A stretch of 64,000 nucleotides of DNA, taken from Frondihabitans sp. Leaf304 (GTDB lineage Bacteria; Actinomycetota; Actinomycetes; Actinomycetales; Microbacteriaceae). The notes below the pieces were generated by a model. It saw only the letters and a program-made list of their open reading frames with translations. It did no database searches and had not been told where the DNA came from. This document shows, one piece after another, positions 63,946-64,000 of the stretch. A program made the translations under genes and the position numbers. Location: positions 507,883 through 571,882 of the forward strand of contig NZ_LMNV01000003.1 of NCBI RefSeq assembly GCF_001423105.1, given 5' to 3'. How positions within the stretch are numbered: the first letter of the stretch is position 1; every line of letters begins with the position of its first letter.

Positions 63946-64000
63946 TGGCGGGGTTCCTTTCTGAACCAGGCACGAACGCTCCGCCAGAAACCAGCTGCGG
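63946..64000. other. Right edge of the window
   Basis: 55 bp upstream of the chorismate mutase gene; no further feature can be supported. Confidence 0.5.

Overview
The window is high-GC DNA from an actinobacterium, most likely the family Microbacteriaceae. The evidence is the codon bias (G/C third positions, frequent GTG/TTG starts, ATGA/GTGA overlaps), the galU / 5-FCL / FmdB / MscL / RimJ / SepX-GlpR-like neighbourhood shared with other actinobacteria, monomeric isocitrate dehydrogenase, WXG100 proteins, and an exported AroQ-gamma chorismate mutase. An anchored DUF3494 ice-binding protein points to a cold or surface habitat. The genus cannot be fixed from the sequence alone. One tRNA gene (Ala-CGC) is present. 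I saw no rRNA, CRISPR array, complete insertion sequence or prophage.

Layout. 0-10 kb: an MFS transporter cut by the window edge, an aldo/keto reductase, RNase HI, a DUF3516 helicase, a SHOCT protein, an NAD-dependent epimerase and a methyltransferase. 10-14.7 kb: tRNA-Ala, SepX/GlpR-like membrane protein, RimJ-like acetyltransferase and galU on the minus strand, diverging from 5-FCL, FmdB and mscL. 14.7-20.3 kb: a MacAB-like efflux operon and lipoprotein facing a two-component system. 20.3-27 kb: a giant helicase-like protein with degenerate motifs, an orphan OrfA-like HTH protein, DUF1508, DUF4166 and TIGR01777 genes. 27-32.7 kb: glycerol kinase, an unknown gene between two repeats, a COG0701 permease with its TIGR03943 partner, and a membrane-anchored exported protein. 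32.8-39.6 kb: a LacI-controlled galactoside operon (binding protein, two permeases, GH42 beta-galactosidase). 39.7-45.6 kb: a MarR/MFS pair and an osmoprotectant ABC transporter. 45.8-51 kb: PhzF and a type VII polymorphic toxin island. 51-56 kb: two COG4705 membrane proteins around a PAP2-DedA-response regulator-kinase operon. 56-64 kb: monomeric IDH, a secreted repeat protein, MarR, the ice-binding protein and a secreted chorismate mutase.

Repeats are the most unusual aspect. Six ~85-bp palindromic elements occur as three direct pairs. Each pair brackets a gene block: the aldo/keto reductase, the unknown gene at 28.9 kb, and the opu genes. The sixth copy lies inside the opuBC reading frame and adds 28 codons without a frameshift. 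The heptamer AGGATCC is strongly over-represented (about 66 of 77 GGATCC sites by hand count) and also sits at the core of most of these elements. Hairpins sharing a GAGACTCCA arm flank the toxin island on both sides. Direct repeats with 11-bp spacing lie upstream of the two COG4705 genes and the PAP2-DedA-TCS operon, suggesting one regulon.

Gene cooperation that can be read: the TCS at 18.4-20.3 kb probably controls the adjacent efflux operon. LacI probably controls galactoside uptake and hydrolysis. PAP2 and DedA suggest undecaprenyl-phosphate recycling under the TCS at 52-53.6 kb. The WXG pair, nuclease toxin and following genes form a secretion-toxin-immunity unit whose secretion machine lies elsewhere.
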